From positions 1 through 23,219 of the forward strand of contig CAJUIV010000022.1 in the NCBI GenBank assembly GCA_910586905.1: a stretch of 23,219 nucleotides of DNA. Direction: 5' to 3'. Each line of letters begins with the position of its first letter. Position 1 is the first letter of the stretch. The stretch comes from an uncultured Christensenellaceae bacterium. Lineage in GTDB: Bacteria; Bacillota; Clostridia; Christensenellales; CAG-314. The notes under the pieces are model-generated. The model was not told where the DNA came from and searched no databases. It was given only the letters and a program-made list of their open reading frames with translations. Below are positions 23,025 through 23,219 of this stretch, piece after piece. The translations under genes and the position numbers were made by a program.

Positions 23025-23114
23025 AGACACATTCTCCTTAACAAATCAATCGACCCGAACGGCGGCAAAGCTTTTGGCGCGCGGTATTATCAAACAAAAT
23101 TTCAGGTTGCTCTT

Positions 23115-23143
23115 ACTATACATTAAACCGAATTTGGAGTCAA
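23115..23143 (-). promoter_or_regulatory. Promoter of the DUF1893 gene
   Basis: Minus strand: TTGACT (23143-23138), 17 bp, TATAGT (23120-23115). The leader to the start codon is about 85 nt. Confidence 0.78.
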
Positions 23144-23170
23144 TCATAATTTAACCGAAAACCAATAAAT

Positions 23171-23200
23171 AAAAATCCACCAGCCTAGCTGGTGGTTTTT
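23171..23200. terminator. Bidirectional terminator at the right edge
   Basis: CCACCAGC (23177-23184) and GCTGGTGG (23188-23195) form a perfect 8-bp stem with a CTA loop, flanked by five A on the left and five T on the right. It probably ends a minus-strand transcript entering from beyond the window. A second small inverted repeat, AGGGT-AAA-ACCCT (23207-23219), abuts the window edge. Confidence 0.8.
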
Positions 23201-23219
23201 CATTAGAGGGTAAAACCCT

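Noticed and set aside
23171..23219. End of an insertion sequence or a CRISPR-type repeat at the right edge
   Set aside because: Only one copy of each short inverted repeat is visible, with A and T runs typical of a terminator; no transposase, spacer pattern or target duplication can be seen within the window.

Overview
The window looks like chromosomal DNA from a low-to-moderate GC, Gram-positive-type (monoderm) Firmicute, most likely an uncultured Clostridia-class organism. The reasons are strong AGGAGG-type ribosome binding sites, many sigma-A promoters with exactly 17 bp between the -35 and -10 boxes, a lipoprotein-type polyamine binding protein, cofactor-independent phosphoglycerate mutase, a YtrA-type GntR regulator and a DUF1893 protein. 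TAA, TAG and TGA all end intact genes, so the standard bacterial code applies. Assignment to a genus is not possible from the sequence alone.

Layout. (1) 1-3950, minus strand: lower-glycolysis operon pgk-tpiA-gpmI with its own promoter and palindromes around the transcription start. (2) 4159-6150, plus strand: a self-contained ABC-2 exporter operon (ATPase, permease, YtrA-like GntR regulator) whose promoter carries a perfect inverted repeat over the -10 box. (3) 6414-9154, minus strand: GH20 hexosaminidase followed by 6-phosphofructokinase as a two-gene operon. (4) 9211-15002, minus strand: an XRE-cupin regulator followed by potA-potB-potC-potD, a polyamine importer with overlapping genes; both the regulator and potA have conspicuous structured leaders. 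(5) 15074-18372, minus strand: a galactokinase-family GHMP kinase and glmS. (6) 18610-20539, plus strand: typA/bipA. (7) 20540-21790: a gene-poor, decayed stretch holding two broken genes on opposite strands (an XRE regulator and an unknown protein). (8) 21791-22530, plus strand: a 49-codon gene overlapping a 166-residue helical protein, both unknown. (9) 22599-23143, minus strand: DUF1893 gene.

The common theme is central carbon and amino-sugar metabolism (hexosaminidase, PfkA, Pgk, TpiA, GpmI, GalK family, GlmS) plus polyamine uptake. The most unusual points are in the polyamine locus. PotD appears to have both an N-terminal lipobox and a C-terminal membrane anchor, with a cysteine-rich CxxC/CxxC insert. 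PotA has a duplicated C-terminal TOBE-like region. The leader of the XRE-cupin mRNA can fold into one closing stem that ends directly at a run of six U. No CRISPR array, tRNA, rRNA or intact mobile element was seen.
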